From the NCBI GenBank assembly GCA_949290645.1, contig CASESG010000003.1, positions 62,001-126,000 of the forward strand: a DNA stretch of 64,000 nucleotides, given 5' to 3'. Origin of the DNA: an uncultured Bacillota bacterium (GTDB lineage: Bacteria > Bacillota_I > Bacilli_A > RFN20 > CAG-288). Positions 1 through 7,987 of the stretch are shown in pieces (position 1 is the stretch's first letter; each line of letters starts with the position of its first letter). Below the pieces are notes generated by a model that was not told the DNA's origin, searched no databases, and was given only the letters and a program-made list of their open reading frames with translations. Position numbers and translations under genes: made by a program.

Positions 1-939
1 AAGTCCGACCATTCCTTCGGCCGCACCGACGGTGGAAGTCTTGCCGGCGAGCTCGGCAGGCCATTCTTCGCCGTTTCCGTCCTTGAACCAACGATCGAGG
101 GCATCCATCGTGGATTCCTTCAGGCCCTTCATGGCCGAGGAGACGACGACATCCGGAGCCTGGCTGTACTGATCGACGTCGACACCGAAGACCTTGCGGT
201 TTTCCTTGTCCTTGCGGGCAGAGGCGACGACAGACTGGAAGATCTTTCCGCCACAGGAGAAGACCGCCTCGACGCCATTCTGATACCAGGTGTCGCAACG
301 AGTGACGATGGCATCGTCCGGATTGAAGGTTCCGGAGTAGTCGAACTCGACCTCGACCTCGACGTTCAGCTCCGTGGCCGCCTCGAGGATGCCGGAGAGA
401 TAGCCCCAGCCGTACTTCTGGACGGCATTTCCCTTCATGCCACCTTCGAAGGCGAGGTGACGATAGCCATCCTTGACGGCAGCATAGCCGAGAAGGAAGC
501 CGCACTCGTTCTCGCGGTAGAGGATGTTGTGGGTGTTGGAAGAGGTCTTGTAGGCAGAGGCTTCATAAATTCCGTCGGCGTGGGGTTCGCCGTCGAGGAG
601 CAGGAAGCCGACATCGGGGTACTTGTCCTGAACTTCATAGATGGCACCTTCGAAGAGGTAGCCAGGGCAGACAATGACCTTGGCTCCGCGGTTGATGGCC
701 TGCTCGATCGAGGAGACACGGTCGGCCGTCGTGTCATCGGCGGGACGGAAGTAGGCTTGGGTGAGATCGTTCTTCTCGGCATATTCGGTGACGCCCTCGT
801 AGGTGAACTGGTTGAAGGAACCATCGTCGATGTTGCCGACATCGGTGACCATCGCCAAATCGATGGGTTCGTCGCCACAGCTGACCAGCGACAGCGTGGA
901 GAGAAGGCTCAGAGACAGACCGAAGATTTTCTTGTTCAT
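1..939 (-). CDS. BMP-family nucleoside ABC transporter substrate-binding lipoprotein (3' end outside window)
   Basis: The reading frame is open from an ATG at 937-939 to the window edge (313 codons, no stop), so the C-terminus is missing. The first 21 residues form a lipoprotein signal ending in the lipobox LVSC (Cys21). The next part reads LAMVTDVGNIDDGSFNQ, the hallmark start of BmpA/Med/TmpC proteins, followed by family-typical stretches such as GAKVIVCPGY, GFLLLDG, GFLLGYAA and FSCGGKIFQSV. Known members are surface-anchored purine-nucleoside binding proteins of ABC importers; the ATPase and permease genes would lie to the left, outside the window. An AAGGAGG site precedes the ATG. The purine riboswitch just upstream independently supports a purine or nucleoside role. 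The exact substrate is not readable. Confidence 0.93.
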   Translation of the reverse strand, partial: MNKKIFGLSLSLLSTLSLVSCGDEPIDLAMVTDVGNIDDGSFNQFTYEGVTEYAEKNDLTQAYFRPADDTTADRVSSIEQAINRGAKVIVCPGYLFEGAIYEVQDKYPDVGFLLLDGEPHADGIYEASAYKTSSNTHNILYRENECGFLLGYAAVKDGYRHLAFEGGMKGNAVQKYGWGYLSGILEAATELNVEVEVEFDYSGTFNPDDAIVTRCDTWYQNGVEAVFSCGGKIFQSVVASARKDKENRKVFGVDVDQYSQAPDVVVSSAMKGLKESTMDALDRWFKDGNGEEWPAELAGKTSTVGAAEGMVGL

Positions 940-982
940 ACTTTCTTTTCCTCCTTGATTGTATGAAACGATTTTTTTGAAA

Positions 983-1114
983 AAATGGGCCCTTGATGAA
1001 TAATGAGCCCATTTAACTCGTCGAGTGATTTTCGGTGCTTTGAGTTAAATGGATAGTCCCCATTGTGGCTGGGGCTAGAGACAGGGCCGCCGTGAAGGCC
1101 CACTATACCCATTT
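983..1114 (-). promoter_or_regulatory. Purine (guanine-type) riboswitch with terminator/antiterminator, OFF type
   Basis: On the minus strand a three-way junction spans 1114 to 1047. P1 is AAATGGGTA (1114-1106) with TATCCATTT (1055-1047). P2 is GGGCC/GGCCC (1101-1097, 1088-1084) and P3 is CCCCA/TGGGG (1074-1070, 1062-1058). The P2 loop carries GG and the P3 loop CC, able to make the loop-loop contact. J2/3 reads TCTCTA, and J1/2 and J3/1 keep the purine-family pattern, with C at 1056 in the discriminator position that pairs guanine. The 3' side of P1, CCATTTAACTC (1052-1042), can instead pair with GAGTTAAATGG (1019-1009). That antiterminator excludes the hairpin AAATGGGC/GCCCATTT (1014-1007, 990-983), which is followed by a T-run. 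Ligand binding should therefore stop transcription of the lipoprotein gene. The loops differ from the common consensus. Confidence 0.88.
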
Positions 1115-1125
1115 CTTCGATAACA

Positions 1126-1131
1126 ATTGTA
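1126..1131 (-). promoter_or_regulatory. Extended -10 element of the riboswitch transcript
   Basis: TACAAT on the minus strand, preceded by TG one base upstream, sits about 12 bases before P1 of the riboswitch. Transcription would start near 1119, immediately before the aptamer. No good -35 is visible, which suits an extended -10 promoter. Confidence 0.5.
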
Positions 1132-1284
1132 ACACCTTCGCAAGTTCTTTACGAGACCCGCGGAAGAGATTCTTCGATAAAGCCCTTACATTCGAAATGC
1201 CACCCCATTGTATAAATGAGGAACCCTTTTCCGACATTTCCTTCTTTCTCTTCTTGACAGGGCCAAAAGGGATTCTTTTTCCGA

Positions 1285-1313
1285 TTGCAGAGAGCGGACA
1301 GAAACATTAGAAT
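1285..1313 (+). promoter_or_regulatory. Sigma-A type promoter of fba
   Basis: TTGCAG (1285-1290), a 17-base spacer and TAGAAT (1308-1313) lie 41 bases before the fba start codon. A TTGACA at 1254-1259 has no matching -10 at the right distance. Confidence 0.55.
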
Positions 1314-1353
1314 ATCCATGTCGTCAGTCATTCACAAGGGAGGTTTCCAAACC

Positions 1354-2229
1354 ATGTTAGTCAATGCTGCTCGGATGCTGAAGCTCGCCCGCGATGGCCA
1401 TTATGCCGTCGGACAGTTCAACATCAACAATCTGGAGTGGACCAAGGCGATTCTCACCACGGCCCAGGAGTGCAATTCCCCTGTCATCCTCGGCGTCAGC
1501 GAAGGCGCTGCGAAGTACATGACGGGCTTTGGCACGGTCGCCGCCATGGTCCGTGCAATGGATGAGAGCCTGGGAATCACGGTTCCTGTCGCCCTCCATC
1601 TCGACCACGGAACCTACGAAGGAGCCAAGAAGTGCATCGCCGCCGGATTCACGTCCATCATGTTCGACGGTTCCCACTTCGCCTTCGACGAGAACGTCGC
1701 CAAGACGACCGAACTGGTCAACATGGCCCACGATCACGGCCTTTCGATCGAGGCTGAGGTCGGTGCGATCGGCGGAACGGAAGACGGCGTCACGGCCGAT
1801 GGCGAAATCGCCGATCCGGAAGAGTGCCGCAAGATCGCCGCTCTCGGTGTCGATTTCCTCGCCGCCGGCATCGGCAACATCCACGGCATCTATCCCGCCG
1901 ACTGGAAGGGACTCCATTTCGATGCTCTGGAGAAGATTCACGAAGCGACCAACCACATCCCTCTCGTCCTCCACGGCGGAACGGGCATCCCCGACGATCA
2001 GATCCGCAAGGCCATCGCCAACGGCGTCTCCAAGGTCAACGTCAACACGGATTGCCAGCTTGTCTTCGCTGCGGCGACGGTCGAGTACTGCGCCGCGGGT
2101 AAGGCCGCTCCCGATCCGGACAAGAAGGGATTCGATCCCAGAAAGCTCCTCAAGCCTGGCTACGAAGCCATCAAGGCCAAGGTCAAGGAGAGAATGGAAG
2201 TCTTCGGCTCCATCGGAAAAGCCCTCTAA
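1354..2229 (+). CDS. fba: Class II fructose-1,6-bisphosphate aldolase
   Basis: A zinc-dependent glycolytic enzyme of 291 residues that splits fructose-1,6-bisphosphate into dihydroxyacetone phosphate and glyceraldehyde-3-phosphate in the cytoplasm. The HLDHG motif (residues 82-86) gives a zinc ligand and the catalytic Asp84. MFDGS, IEAEVG, LHGGTG and the phosphate-binding VSKVNVNTD follow in family order. The start at 1354 is chosen because AAGGGAGG lies 9 bases upstream; the frame is open further upstream but without a ribosome binding site. The gene stands alone with its own promoter and terminator. The GatY/KbaY tagatose-bisphosphate aldolases share the fold, but overall similarity to the Gram-positive FbaA type makes glycolysis the likelier role. 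Confidence 0.93.
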   Translation: MLVNAARMLKLARDGHYAVGQFNINNLEWTKAILTTAQECNSPVILGVSEGAAKYMTGFGTVAAMVRAMDESLGITVPVALHLDHGTYEGAKKCIAAGFTSIMFDGSHFAFDENVAKTTELVNMAHDHGLSIEAEVGAIGGTEDGVTADGEIADPEECRKIAALGVDFLAAGIGNIHGIYPADWKGLHFDALEKIHEATNHIPLVLHGGTGIPDDQIRKAIANGVSKVNVNTDCQLVFAAATVEYCAAGKAAPDPDKKGFDPRKLLKPGYEAIKAKVKERMEVFGSIGKAL

Positions 2230-2234
2230 ACACG

Positions 2235-2261
2235 AATGCCCGCCAAACGGCGGGCATTTCT
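2235..2261 (+). terminator. Intrinsic terminator of fba
   Basis: Perfect 10-bp stem AATGCCCGCC/GGCGGGCATT with an AAAC loop, 5 bases after the fba stop, ending in TTTC. Confidence 0.75.
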
Positions 2262-2280
2262 TATGCGATTTTTGCTTGGA

Positions 2281-2305
2281 AATGGGACAAATCGTCCCAT
2301 TTTTG
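2281..2305. terminator. Second hairpin between convergent genes
   Basis: ATGGGAC (2282-2288) pairs with GTCCCAT (2294-2300) and is followed by TTTTT on the plus strand. It also lies just past the stop of the leftward GH13 gene, so it may serve both directions. Confidence 0.55.
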
Positions 2306-2320
2306 TTGGAGAGGATTCTC

Positions 2321-3865
2321 TTACTTCAGCCTCAGGAGACAGGCGCTCTGAGGAGGGACAAGAATCTTCTTGCCCTGAATCTCGCTTTTGCGCTCGACGA
2401 AGAAAATTTCTTCTTCGATCTTCCTATCGAGAGAGAATTCCCGTGTTTCGGAAGAGACGTTGAAGAGGACAAGGAGATTCTTTCCGCGCAGGTAGGCGAG
2501 GAAGGGATCGTCCTTCTTGGCGGAGAGGACAGTCATTTCCCGGTCGTCCCAGAGCTCCTTTTCCCTCTTGCGGATGTGGAGAAGGCACTTCGTCAATCGA
2601 AGCAAGGACCGTGGATCCTTCTCTTCCTTCTCGACGTTGATCCTTCGGTAGGAAGGATCGACCTTGATGTAGGTCTTGTCATTGGTGGAGAAGCCGGCAT
2701 TCTTCTTGTCGTTCCAAGGCATCGGGGAACGGGAACCGGTCCTTTGGTATCCGCCTTCGACGGAGGGGAGACCTTCTTCGTAGGGAAGGCCGAGCTCGTC
2801 TCCGTAGTAGAGGAAGGGGACACAGGGCAAAGTGTAAAGGAAGAGGTAGTAGAGGGCGATCTCCTTGTTCGAAAGGGACTTTTTGAGCCGTATGGTGTCG
2901 TGGTTTCCCGTGATCATCGCCAGGTGGGCGTCGTACTTCCTGGCGTAAGTGAGCTGCTCCAGGTAATAGTTCATGAACACGCTGCTGTCGTGTGTGGGAC
3001 TGTTGAGCTTGAAGAAGGCCTCCTTGTCCCTTGTCATCCTCGAGTTGTACTGGTTGAACTCGTCCTGGAGCAGGAAGTCCATGTCAAAGCCCGCTTCCAA
3101 GGAGCGCCTGGGGCAGTTCCACTCGCTGACGAAGGCCGCCTCGGGATAGTCCTTGTCGATGCCGGCGAAGATCTCTTTCCAGATGGAGACGGTTCCCTCG
3201 AAGTCCTCGTCCCTCTTGACCAGCCATCCCGCCATGTCGCAGCGGAAGCCATCCGCTCCCTTGTCCAGCCAGAAGCGGATCACGTCCTGGATGGCCTTGA
3301 TGACCTTCTTCGGCCCTTCTCCCTTGTAGCTTTCCTCCCAGGGGTTCTCAATCTTGAAATAGCCGTAGTTGAGGGCGGGCTGGATGGAGAAGAAGTTGGT
3401 GATGACCGCTCCGTTTCTCTCCGCAAAGCCCCGGATCATGGGAAGGTCCTTGGGACCGCTCCAGACCCCGTCGGTCCAGAGGAAGTAGTCGGAATATTCG
3501 TTTTTCTTGGCCTTGCAGGATTTCGCAAACCAGGGACTGTCGATTGCCGTATGCCCGGCGACGAGGTCGAGAAGGACGCGGATTCCACGTCTGTGGCATT
3601 CCAAGAAGAGTTTCGTGAGCTCCTTGTTCGTTCCGTAGCGAGGAGCGACCTTGCGGAAATCGGTGACGTCATAGCCCGCATCGAAGAAAGGGGAGAGGAA
3701 GAGGGGATTGAGCCAGAGGGCATCAAAGCCCATGCTCTCGATGTAATCGAGTTTTTTCAGGATGCCCTTGATGTCTCCGATGCCATCGCCGTTCGTGTCG
3801 AGGAAGGATTGGGGATAGATCTCGTAGAAGTTGGCGGATTTCAGCCATTTGGGATTTCGTGCCAT
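2321..3865 (-). CDS. GH13 alpha-glucosidase (oligo-1,6-glucosidase-like)
   Basis: 514 residues without a signal peptide, so a cytoplasmic enzyme cleaving alpha-glucosidic bonds in maltodextrin, isomaltose or related oligosaccharides. The four GH13 regions are visible: DLVAGH (residues 100-105), GFRCDM with nucleophile Asp210, SEWN with acid/base Glu248, and GNHD with transition-state Asp323. The N-terminal DTNGDGIGD (residues 23-31) is the calcium loop typical of oligo-1,6-glucosidase and trehalose-6-phosphate hydrolase relatives. A C-terminal beta domain ends the protein. GGAGA precedes the start. It is the last gene of the fmt - ybaK - reductase operon, 22 bases after the reductase stop. 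Exact linkage specificity cannot be read. Confidence 0.88.
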   Translation of the reverse strand: MARNPKWLKSANFYEIYPQSFLDTNGDGIGDIKGILKKLDYIESMGFDALWLNPLFLSPFFDAGYDVTDFRKVAPRYGTNKELTKLFLECHRRGIRVLLDLVAGHTAIDSPWFAKSCKAKKNEYSDYFLWTDGVWSGPKDLPMIRGFAERNGAVITNFFSIQPALNYGYFKIENPWEESYKGEGPKKVIKAIQDVIRFWLDKGADGFRCDMAGWLVKRDEDFEGTVSIWKEIFAGIDKDYPEAAFVSEWNCPRRSLEAGFDMDFLLQDEFNQYNSRMTRDKEAFFKLNSPTHDSSVFMNYYLEQLTYARKYDAHLAMITGNHDTIRLKKSLSNKEIALYYLFLYTLPCVPFLYYGDELGLPYEEGLPSVEGGYQRTGSRSPMPWNDKKNAGFSTNDKTYIKVDPSYRRINVEKEEKDPRSLLRLTKCLLHIRKREKELWDDREMTVLSAKKDDPFLAYLRGKNLLVLFNVSSETREFSLDRKIEEEIFFVERKSEIQGKKILVPPQSACLLRLK

Positions 3866-3887
3866 GTTTTTTCTCCTTTTCTTGTCC

Positions 3888-4787
3888 TTACGGCAGACGG
3901 TTTCCCGTCGAGAGATAGAGCCGATACCAGTCTTCCTTCTCCAGACGGAGGTTTCTTGCCTGGATTGCGGTGACGAGGTAGTCCTTCTTCAGACCGCCGA
4001 CGATGACCTCGACGTTCTCTCCGAGGTTGAGAAGGAAGGCGAGGGCGATGGCCGGAGCGGAGACGCGATACTTGCTGGAGAGCTGATTCAGGAGGATGCG
4101 GCAGTTGGCCATGCTGGGATGGCGGAAGATGCTCCCCTCGAAGAGACCGACCTGGAAAGGAGACCAGCACTGGAGGTACATCTTCCTCTTCTTGAGATAG
4201 AAGAAGAGACCGTCGCTCTGGGTCGAAAAGGTGGAGGGGAGGTTGACGTTGAAGGTGGAGGAGACAAGGGAGAGCTGTCCAAGGCCGAGCTGCAACTGGT
4301 CGACCTCGAAATCGATGTCCTCTCCCTCGAGATATTCGATCTGCTCCCGGTCCATGTTGCTGACTCCGAAATGCTGGACAAGGCCCTCTTCCCTGAGCTG
4401 TCTCAGGGCCGAGAGGACTTCCTCGCGGTCCATGAAGATGTCCGGGCGATGGAGAAGCAGGGAATCGACATGGTCGAGACCCAGCCTTTGCAAGGACTCC
4501 TTGAATCCGGTGACGATGTGTTCCTTCGAGAAATCGTAGTAACCGGTATGTCCTTCCCTGTTGACGATTCCGACCTTGGTCTGGAGGAAGAAGGCATCCC
4601 TCAACTCCGGATGGAGCTTGAAGACCTGCCCCAGGACATCCTCCGCCCTTCCTCGAGAATAGACGTCGGCGACGTCGAGGTAGTCGATGCCGTTGTCCTT
4701 GGCGAAGAAGAGCAGTTCCTCAAGCTCTTCGACCGTCACATCGTCCATCCGCATCAACCCGAGAATCAATGGGCTTCTCTTTCTCAT
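3888..4787 (-). CDS. Aldo/keto reductase family oxidoreductase
   Basis: 299 residues with the AKR catalytic tetrad in order: Asp38 (in YLDVADVY), Tyr43, Lys71 (LQTKVG) and His113 (LLLHRPD). Members use NADPH to reduce aldehydes or ketones in the cytoplasm. The layout, with DHVDSLLLHRPD and a C-terminal ALAFLLNLGENVEVIVGG, fits the YdhF-like bacterial subgroup. The start overlaps the stop of the upstream ybaK-like gene by 4 bases, so the two are translationally coupled. The substrate is unknown; the neighbouring GH13 gene suggests sugar metabolism but does not prove it. Confidence 0.85.
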   Translation of the reverse strand: MRKRSPLILGLMRMDDVTVEELEELLFFAKDNGIDYLDVADVYSRGRAEDVLGQVFKLHPELRDAFFLQTKVGIVNREGHTGYYDFSKEHIVTGFKESLQRLGLDHVDSLLLHRPDIFMDREEVLSALRQLREEGLVQHFGVSNMDREQIEYLEGEDIDFEVDQLQLGLGQLSLVSSTFNVNLPSTFSTQSDGLFFYLKKRKMYLQCWSPFQVGLFEGSIFRHPSMANCRILLNQLSSKYRVSAPAIALAFLLNLGENVEVIVGGLKKDYLVTAIQARNLRLEKEDWYRLYLSTGNRLP

Positions 4788-5260
4788 ATGCTTTTCTCCT
4801 TGATATCTGCATAACTTCCGTCAACCAGTCGAATCAGATCGTCCGGAGCGATTTCGATTTGAAGGCCGATCTTGCCTCCGGAGACAAAGATGGTCTTCTG
4901 TTCCCTAGCGCTGATGTCCACATAGGTGGGATAGAGCTTCTTCATGCCCAGAGGGGAGCAGCCACCGTGGACATAGCCGGTCTTCGATAAAAGTTCCTTC
5001 TGGGGAAGCATCTCGACGTTCTTCTCTCCGCAGGAGGAAGCCGCCTTCTTAAGGGAGAGCTCCGCATTGCTGGGGATGACGAAGACATAGAGGTTGTGGC
5101 TCTTGCCGATCGTGACCAGGGTCTTGAAGACCTGCTCTTCCCTTTCGTTGAGGGAGCGGGAGACGCTCTTTGCATCGATTCCGTCCTTGGGGGAGTATTC
5201 GTGGACTTGATAGCTCACCTTCTCCTGGTCGAGATGACGCATCGCATTGGTCTTGTTCAT
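4784..5260 (-). CDS. ybaK: YbaK/EbsC-type Cys-tRNA(Pro) deacylase
   Basis: 158 residues covering the whole YbaK/aminoacyl-tRNA editing fold. Characteristic pieces are the N-terminal helix MNKTNAMRHLD, the FKTLV strand, KKAASSCGEKNVEML, and the GGCSPLGMKK segment carrying the conserved Gly-Gly-x-Ser-Pro. The family hydrolyses mischarged Cys-tRNA(Pro) in trans together with prolyl-tRNA synthetase. It overlaps fmt upstream and the reductase downstream, each by 4 bases. The link with fmt is a translation-quality theme. Confidence 0.9.
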   Translation of the reverse strand: MNKTNAMRHLDQEKVSYQVHEYSPKDGIDAKSVSRSLNEREEQVFKTLVTIGKSHNLYVFVIPSNAELSLKKAASSCGEKNVEMLPQKELLSKTGYVHGGCSPLGMKKLYPTYVDISAREQKTIFVSGGKIGLQIEIAPDDLIRLVDGSYADIKEKSI

Positions 5261-6183
5261 CGTAACACCTTTCCCTCCAGGGACAGGCCGTTGTTGAACT
5301 GCTGGGCCGTAAGTCTCTTCTTTCCCGGACGCTGGAGCATGTCCAGGGAGACGATCCCTCCCTTGAGCTGGAGCAGGATCTCGTTCTTGTGGGCAAGAAG
5401 GATCTTTCCGACTTCTCCCTTGGTCTCGTCGGAGACCTTGTGGGCCTTGTAGATCTTGAGGATCTCCTCTCCCAGAAGGAGATGACCGCCCGGCTCTTCG
5501 CTGAGGCTACGAACCTGGTTGACGAAGGAGTCGGGATTCTGATCGAGGATCAACTTCTCCTCTTCCTTCTTGATGGAGGGAGCGAAGCTGACCTTGCTTT
5601 CGTCCTGCTTTCGGGGGACAAGTCGGTTCTCGAAATAGAGCGGAAGATAATTGTTGCAGACTTCCAGGGCCAGAGTGGCAAGTTTTCTCGAGAGGGAAGT
5701 CGTGTCATTCCCCTCCTCGATTGGAAGCTCTTCCTGGGCATAGATGTCTCCGGCATCCATCTCCTTGACCATCTCCATCAGGGTGATTCCGGTCTTTTTC
5801 TCACCGTTTCGGATCGCGTATTGGATCGGAGCCGCCCCGCGATAAAGGGGAAGGAGGGAGGCGTGGAGGTTCAGAGGCTTGTAGCGGGAGAGAGAGAGGA
5901 CCTCCGGGGAGAGAATCTGTCCGTAGGCGAAAGTGAGAAGGAGGTCCACTCCGTCCAGAAGGAAGTCATGCTCCTTGTTCAACCGATGGGGTTTGTAGCA
6001 AGGAAGGGAGAGAGAATGGGCCATCTTGGCGACCGGGGATTCCTCGATGCGGTTGTTCCTTCCCCGCACCTTGTCCTCCTTGGTCACGACCAACTGGATG
6101 GAGAACCCGCTCTCCACGAGTCCCTTCAGGAGCGTTGCGGAGATCTCCGGCGTCCCGAGGAAGGCAATCGAGTGTTTGTCCAT
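5257..6183 (-). CDS. fmt: Methionyl-tRNA formyltransferase
   Basis: 308 residues. The enzyme formylates initiator Met-tRNA using 10-formyltetrahydrofolate. The catalytic block is present: NLHASLLPLYRGAAPIQ gives Asn105 and His107, and EMDAGD gives the conserved Asp. FLGTPEIS is the N-terminal Rossmann start. The C-terminal OB-like domain is present, so the length is normal. The start has AAGGAGG 7 bases upstream. This is the first gene of a four-gene leftward operon and is divergent from the membrane protein gene at 6247, with only 63 bases between the two starts. Confidence 0.95.
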   Translation of the reverse strand: MDKHSIAFLGTPEISATLLKGLVESGFSIQLVVTKEDKVRGRNNRIEESPVAKMAHSLSLPCYKPHRLNKEHDFLLDGVDLLLTFAYGQILSPEVLSLSRYKPLNLHASLLPLYRGAAPIQYAIRNGEKKTGITLMEMVKEMDAGDIYAQEELPIEEGNDTTSLSRKLATLALEVCNNYLPLYFENRLVPRKQDESKVSFAPSIKKEEEKLILDQNPDSFVNQVRSLSEEPGGHLLLGEEILKIYKAHKVSDETKGEVGKILLAHKNEILLQLKGGIVSLDMLQRPGKKRLTAQQFNNGLSLEGKVLR

Positions 6184-6246
6184 GTTCGCCTCCTTTTCTG
6201 TCGCATGGATATGGTATCATTATCTCAAACAGTTGGGAGGAAAAAA

Positions 6247-7200
6247 ATGCACTTTTTTCTCTATGACAAGGTGGATGTCACTCTCGGCATGACTCTCATC
6301 GTCTTTCTCTTCCTCTTCCTTCTCGGTTCGATGCTGGGATATCTCTTCGAAGTCCTCTTCCGTCGCTTCTTCTCCGCCAAGAAGTGGGTCAATCCCGGAT
6401 TCATGAAGGGGCCTTGGCTTCCTCTCTATGGCTTTGGCCTGGTCGTGATGATGACCCTGGTGATGGTGATCGTCTCCTTCTTCCCCGACGAGATGCCCTT
6501 CTACAATCCCATCGGGAATCTCCCTCGTCACGGGACGGCCCAAGGGCCCTGTGTCAACGACCTGATTCCCCTTTCCTTGATGTGGATCTCCTTGATCCTG
6601 TTGGAGCTTGTCGCCGGCTTGATCTTCGTCAAGGGCTTCAAGATCAAGCTCTGGGACTATTCCAACATGAAGTTCAACTTCATGGGAATCCTCTGCCCCG
6701 TCTTCTCCTTCCTCTGGCTTGTGGCCGCGGTTGTCTTCTACTATGCCCTGTTCCCCTTCGTCTACGCCCTCTTCCAGCACATGTTCGTCTTCTTCTACGG
6801 CTCGGAGACCGCCATCGCCCACTTCAGCTTCCTCTTCTTCTTTGGCGTGGTCTATGGCGTCTTCTTCGTCGACCTTGTCCAGTCCTTGGGTCTCTTCAAG
6901 AGAGTGCTCCATTTCGCAAGGAAGCAGAAGGTCCTTCTCTCCTATGACGACGAAGTCGCAAGGAGAAGAGCGGAGCTCAAGAAGAAGAGGCAGGAGCTTT
7001 GGGAAAACAGCCTTCCCCAGGAGACAAGAGACAACATCGCCCGAAGGAACAACGCCTACAGGGAATTCGCAGGAAAGATCACCGGCAAGATTCGCTCCTT
7101 TATCCTCATCGATCCTGACAAGAAGAAGAGCGAGAACTACGGCAAGGACGGAAGACCCATCTCGACCGCTGCGGAAGACGAGACGAAAACCTCAGAATGA
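6247..7200 (+). CDS. CmpB-like putative ABC transporter permease (polytopic membrane protein)
   Basis: 317 residues. About five hydrophobic segments occupy residues 14-230, followed by a charged C-terminal tail of some 85 residues rich in Lys, Arg and Glu. The stretch FMKGPWLPLYGFG matches the conserved RGPxxPIYGFG signature of the CmpB (ABC_trans_CmpB) membrane family, whose function is not firmly established. The start at 6247 is chosen for the GGGAGG at 6235-6240; the frame runs on upstream across fmt but without a ribosome binding site. The gene stands alone and is divergent from fmt. Confidence 0.72.
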   Translation: MHFFLYDKVDVTLGMTLIVFLFLFLLGSMLGYLFEVLFRRFFSAKKWVNPGFMKGPWLPLYGFGLVVMMTLVMVIVSFFPDEMPFYNPIGNLPRHGTAQGPCVNDLIPLSLMWISLILLELVAGLIFVKGFKIKLWDYSNMKFNFMGILCPVFSFLWLVAAVVFYYALFPFVYALFQHMFVFFYGSETAIAHFSFLFFFGVVYGVFFVDLVQSLGLFKRVLHFARKQKVLLSYDDEVARRRAELKKKRQELWENSLPQETRDNIARRNNAYREFAGKITGKIRSFILIDPDKKKSENYGKDGRPISTAAEDETKTSE

Positions 7201-7373
7201 AATACGTATCGGACAAAACAGAGAAGATGGAAAGAAACAATCTTTTTTCGATGGGCAAAGCGGATACTATTCCCTCACCGCTTTTGAAGAAAGAGATTTG
7301 CTTTCGCTCACTGGAACAGCCCTTCGAAAAGCCCATCAATCCACAAACAAGGAAAAGATGATTGATATCGATT

Positions 7374-7510
7374 TCAAAGTCTGATGAGAGGATGGGAAAA
7401 TCGAGGGAAACATTCCCTGATCATCCTATCCTTCCTGAGGTTCTTTATGGTTCGGGCAAGGATTGTCATCGACACGCCCCCAAGAACTTTTTGAGGGTGG
7501 AGAGCTTCAT
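7374..7510 (-). pseudogene. Possible frameshifted RelE/ParE-type toxin remnant
   Basis: An ATG at 7508-7510 overlaps the stop of the RelB-like gene, the usual toxin position. It reads MKLSTLKKFLGACR and then stops. In the next frame the sequence continues as GVSMTILARTIKNLRKD, recalling the ALKKLKKLD...I...I..NL start of RelE toxins. The rest of the fold is missing. The call rests on position and weak similarity only. The 170 bases between this remnant and 7200 hold nothing recognisable. Confidence 0.3.
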
Positions 7511-7791
7511 TTTCGTGAACCGAACTCAGTCGGACATCTGTCGTTTTTGAGTTCCTTCTCGACCTCATCCAAGGTATCGGTTCTTCGATCCTTCCGATAG
7601 GGCGCATAGGCCTTTTCGAAACATTCGAGGTCGTCGTTTTCCTCGATCGTCTCGAAGAAGGCAACCTTGACGCCCTTTTCGAGGGAAATGCCTTTCGTCT
7701 TGGCGCAGTTCTTGAGGACGCGATATTCCTCATCCGTGAATCTCAGGATATAACAGGCATAGTATCTCTCTCTTTGCACTGCAATCGTCAT
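7507..7791 (-). CDS. RelB-like antitoxin (DUF6290 / ribbon-helix-helix type)
   Basis: 94 residues from ATG 7789-7791. After a short N-terminal strand (MTIAVQRER) comes LRFTDEEYRVLKNCAKTKG and then ISLEKGVKVAFFETIEE, the strand-helix-helix pattern of DUF6290/RelB antitoxins, with a C-terminal acidic segment typical of the toxin-binding part. The N-terminal strand is followed by an unusual YYACYI stretch. No good Shine-Dalgarno sequence is visible. The expected toxin downstream appears eroded, so this may be a decaying addiction module or an orphan regulator. Confidence 0.55.
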   Translation of the reverse strand: MTIAVQRERYYACYILRFTDEEYRVLKNCAKTKGISLEKGVKVAFFETIEENDDLECFEKAYAPYRKDRRTDTLDEVEKELKNDRCPTEFGSRK

Positions 7792-7837
7792 CGAAAAGGA
7801 ACTGGATTTCCCAGACGTCCGAACCAACCCTGCATCA

Positions 7838-7862
7838 AAGAAAAAAGCTCGATTTCTCGAGC
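7838..7862 (-). terminator. Terminator after tRNA-Ala
   Basis: Minus-strand stem GCTCGA, loop GAAA, TCGAGC, followed by six T, 14 bases past the tRNA 3' end. Confidence 0.7.
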
Positions 7863-7875
7863 GAAAGAGCTGAAT

Positions 7876-7951
7876 TGGTGGAGCCAACGAGATTCGAACT
7901 CGCCACCCTCTGCTTGCAAAGCAGATGCTCTGCCAAATGAGCTATGGCCCC
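7876..7951 (-). tRNA. tRNA-Ala(UGC)
   Basis: 76 nt with encoded CCA. Acceptor GGGGCCA/TGGCTCC, anticodon stem CTGCT/AGCAG around TTTGCAA (anticodon TGC) and T-loop GTTCGAATC are all clear. It lies 36 bases downstream of mtaB. Confidence 0.95.
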
Positions 7952-7987
7952 AAACGGAAGAGAGTATAGACGAATCGGGGACGGATA

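Noticed and set aside
1254-1259. TTGACA upstream of fba as the main -35
   Set aside because: No -10 lies at 16-18 bases; the TTGCAG/TAGAAT pair fits better.
1529-3973. An 814-codon plus-strand frame running through fba and the GH13 gene
   Set aside because: It lies in the wrong frame of two well-supported genes, has low-complexity Ser/Arg-rich composition and no ribosome binding site; it is open only because of the high GC content.
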